A stretch of 6,959 nucleotides of DNA from Planctomycetota bacterium (GTDB lineage: Bacteria > Planctomycetota > Brocadiia > Brocadiales > Bathyanammoxibiaceae): assembly GCA_030598065.1 (NCBI GenBank), contig JAUVQR010000074.1:1-6959 (forward strand). The letters are read 5' to 3'. The stretch's first letter is position 1, and every line of letters begins with the position of its first letter. The translations under genes and the position numbers were made by a program. This document shows positions 5,860 through 6,959 of this stretch, piece after piece. The notes beneath the pieces were generated by a model. The model had not been told where the DNA came from. It saw only the letters and a list, made by a program, of their open reading frames with translations, and ran no database searches.

Positions 5860-6327
5860 TTAGTCAGATTCTAATTTACCATCTTCGTCGTACTTTTTTT
5901 GGCTAATCATTTCCCCGTTCTTGAAGTATGTTTCTTCCTTTAGTTGTCCGCTCGGGTAGAACTCCTTGGTTATGCCTTCCTGTTTACCGTCCTTGTAGTT
6001 TCCTTCCGCTGATAGCTGTCCGCTGTTGTAGTACTCCTTGAATATGCCTTCAGGTTTACCGTCGCTGTAATTTAATTCTGCCTGCAGTTGTCCATTCTCG
6101 TAGTAAGTCTTGGTTATGCCTTCAAGTTTACCGTCTTTGAAGTTTCCTTCTTCCCACAGCTGTCCGCTCTCGTAGTAATACTTACCAATGCCTTCCAGTT
6201 TGCCATCTTTGATGTTTGCCTCTTCCTTCACTTGTCCATTGTCATAGTATTCCTTACGCACTTCGGCGTGAGCTGTGCTGTTAATAAACATACTTGCAAT
6301 GGCCAACAAAATGGCTGACTTTTTCAT
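5860..6327 (-). CDS. Exported MORN_2/YwqK-type repeat protein
   Basis: A 155-residue protein. Residues 1-21 are a Sec signal peptide (MKK, a hydrophobic core, cleavage after AHA), giving a short mature protein outside the cytoplasm. Residues 25-144 are five 24-residue repeats of the form KxYYxxGQLxxExNxKDGKxEGIx, the MORN_2-like repeat (PF07661) often annotated as YwqK-family antitoxin. A sixth, partial copy ends the protein (KYDEDGKLES). Each repeat makes a beta-hairpin, and the array is expected to form an elongated sheet, possibly binding a protein or surface. The antitoxin label comes from database naming and should not be read as a function; no toxin gene is seen. The ATG at 6325-6327 has GGAGAG seven bases upstream. 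It lies 56 bases downstream of the membrane-protein gene on the same strand, so they may share a transcript. Its base composition is lower in G+C than the genes to the left. Confidence 0.88.
   Translation of the reverse strand: MKKSAILLAIASMFINSTAHAEVRKEYYDNGQVKEEANIKDGKLEGIGKYYYESGQLWEEGNFKDGKLEGITKTYYENGQLQAELNYSDGKPEGIFKEYYNSGQLSAEGNYKDGKQEGITKEFYPSGQLKEETYFKNGEMISQKKYDEDGKLESD
5896..6255 (-). repeat. Five 72-base coding repeats in the MORN_2-type gene
   Basis: The repeat region of the gene consists of five units of 72 bases (24 codons) read on the - strand. The best-conserved core encodes SGQL followed by DGKxEG. DNA identity between units is partial, so the duplications are not recent, but the array remains in phase and could still change copy number by recombination. 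Confidence 0.8.
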
Positions 6328-6383
6328 ATTCTATCTCTCCACATCCCTTCCCGACACTTTGTGCACTGGCTGGGATATTTTAT

Positions 6384-6959
6384 TTACCCTAGTAGGGAAT
6401 AAGATATAAAATAACTGACCCAAATCCATAATCCCTGCGCTATCCCTAAAAGCAATACCAGTTGCCAGGAACACTTTTCTAATAGATATAAACAAAGCAC
6501 TACTCCACTTGCAATTAAGAATTCACCCATAATTATGTAATACGGAACAACTCCAAGCATATTACAATCTTGGTAATACCACCACATAGCCCCATTTGCC
6601 CACAATTCATAAAAAGGAATTGTTGCTGTACCTAAAATACCAGTAAAAATAATAGCATGTATAAGCCCTAATGCTTTTAAAATTCTCCAACCAATATAAG
6701 CTGTCTGTGTCAAGACTACTCCCCACGCAAACGGCATGTAAAGTGGAGAACTTATTATGAATCTGCCTCCATCATGATATACAAGTGTTTTTGTTATTGC
6801 TACCAACCACCAATCTGCAAACAACTCAACAAACCCGGCAGTTATTGCAAACAGTACAATTCTGGCAACTAAATAATCTCTTCTGCTAAAAACATAAACG
6901 GTAAAGATTGTCCAATTGACAGCAACTATAATGCTGGCCGCTATCCAACCGGGAGCGAA
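6384..6959 (-). CDS. Integral membrane protein of unknown function (cut by right edge)
   Basis: Read on the - strand, the frame is open from the window edge at 6959 to the TAA at 6384-6386, so the N-terminus lies outside. The visible 191 residues are very hydrophobic and contain about six membrane segments: roughly residues 4-24, 33-57, 76-94, 97-118, 135-160 and 164-186. Notable motifs are SSPLYMPFAW (70-79), FVELFADWW (43-51) and FYELWANGAMWWYY (116-129). The last two share a Glu-Leu-x-Ala pattern, each within or next to a membrane segment followed by Trp residues, which hints at an internal duplication. VPYYIIMGEF (138-147) adds another buried Glu. I do not recognise a named family; the spread of Glu and Trp resembles small polytopic enzymes or carriers, but I assign no function. 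A TTG at 6822-6824 could be taken as a start but would cut conserved-looking sequence. The gene is strikingly A+T-rich compared with those to the left. Confidence 0.75.
   Translation of the reverse strand, partial: FAPGWIAASIIVAVNWTIFTVYVFSRRDYLVARIVLFAITAGFVELFADWWLVAITKTLVYHDGGRFIISSPLYMPFAWGVVLTQTAYIGWRILKALGLIHAIIFTGILGTATIPFYELWANGAMWWYYQDCNMLGVVPYYIIMGEFLIASGVVLCLYLLEKCSWQLVLLLGIAQGLWIWVSYFISYSLLG

Noticed and set aside
6328..6383. Dedicated promoter for the MORN_2-type gene
   Set aside because: TAAAAT on the - strand could serve as a -10, but no acceptable -35 lies 16-18 bases upstream. Co-transcription with the membrane-protein gene is as likely.
6387..6397. Palindrome CCCTA-G-TAGGG at the end of the membrane-protein gene
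   Set aside because: It lies inside the coding end, is only 11 bases, and has a one-base centre, so it does not form a useful hairpin. Chance is sufficient.

Overview
The window suggests a bacterium of moderately high GC content, probably an anaerobe. The evidence is a late block of anaerobic-type (cobalt-early) cobalamin genes, an FmdE-like protein and frequent ATA/AGG codons. Anammox-type Planctomycetes or other deep-branching anaerobes would fit, but nothing here fixes the taxon. From about 5680 rightward the DNA becomes much richer in A+T (17 of 60 bases are G/C at 6481-6540 and at 6601-6660, against 37 of 60 at 1261-1320), so the right end may have a different origin.

Left block (1-1907, + strand): the 3' end of cbiG, then cobJ/cbiH, then cobK/cbiJ, overlapping head to tail. 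Their products work on successive stages of corrin ring construction: ring-contracting C17 methylation, opening of the resulting lactone, and reduction of the macrocycle. The cbiG/cobJ junction is odd. The conserved start of CobJ lies one frame away from the end of CbiG and has no ATG, GTG or TTG start. Either cobJ starts at an ATT codon behind a good ribosome binding site, or the two were one fused gene now separated by a one-base slip.

Middle block (1908-5675, + strand): a 193-base gap with a perfect 7-bp dyad; a 312-residue protein resembling PD-(D/E)XK nuclease-fold proteins of unknown role; a likely terminator followed by a near-consensus sigma-70 promoter; an FmdE-like protein; an exported protein with eight TPR repeats and a charged Ala/Glu/Lys tail; and a YmdB-type macrodomain hydrolase. 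The FmdE-like and TPR genes are probably co-transcribed from the promoter at 3111-3139.

Right block (5676-6959): a convergent intergenic region with a long hairpin, then two A+T-rich genes on the - strand. These are a secreted MORN_2/YwqK-type repeat protein, built from five 24-residue repeats, and an integral membrane protein that runs off the right edge.

I see no CRISPR array, tRNA, rRNA, transposase or known defence system. The points most worth checking are the cbiG/cobJ junction, the unassigned nuclease-like protein, the alternative N-terminus of the FmdE-like protein, and the compositional break near 5680.
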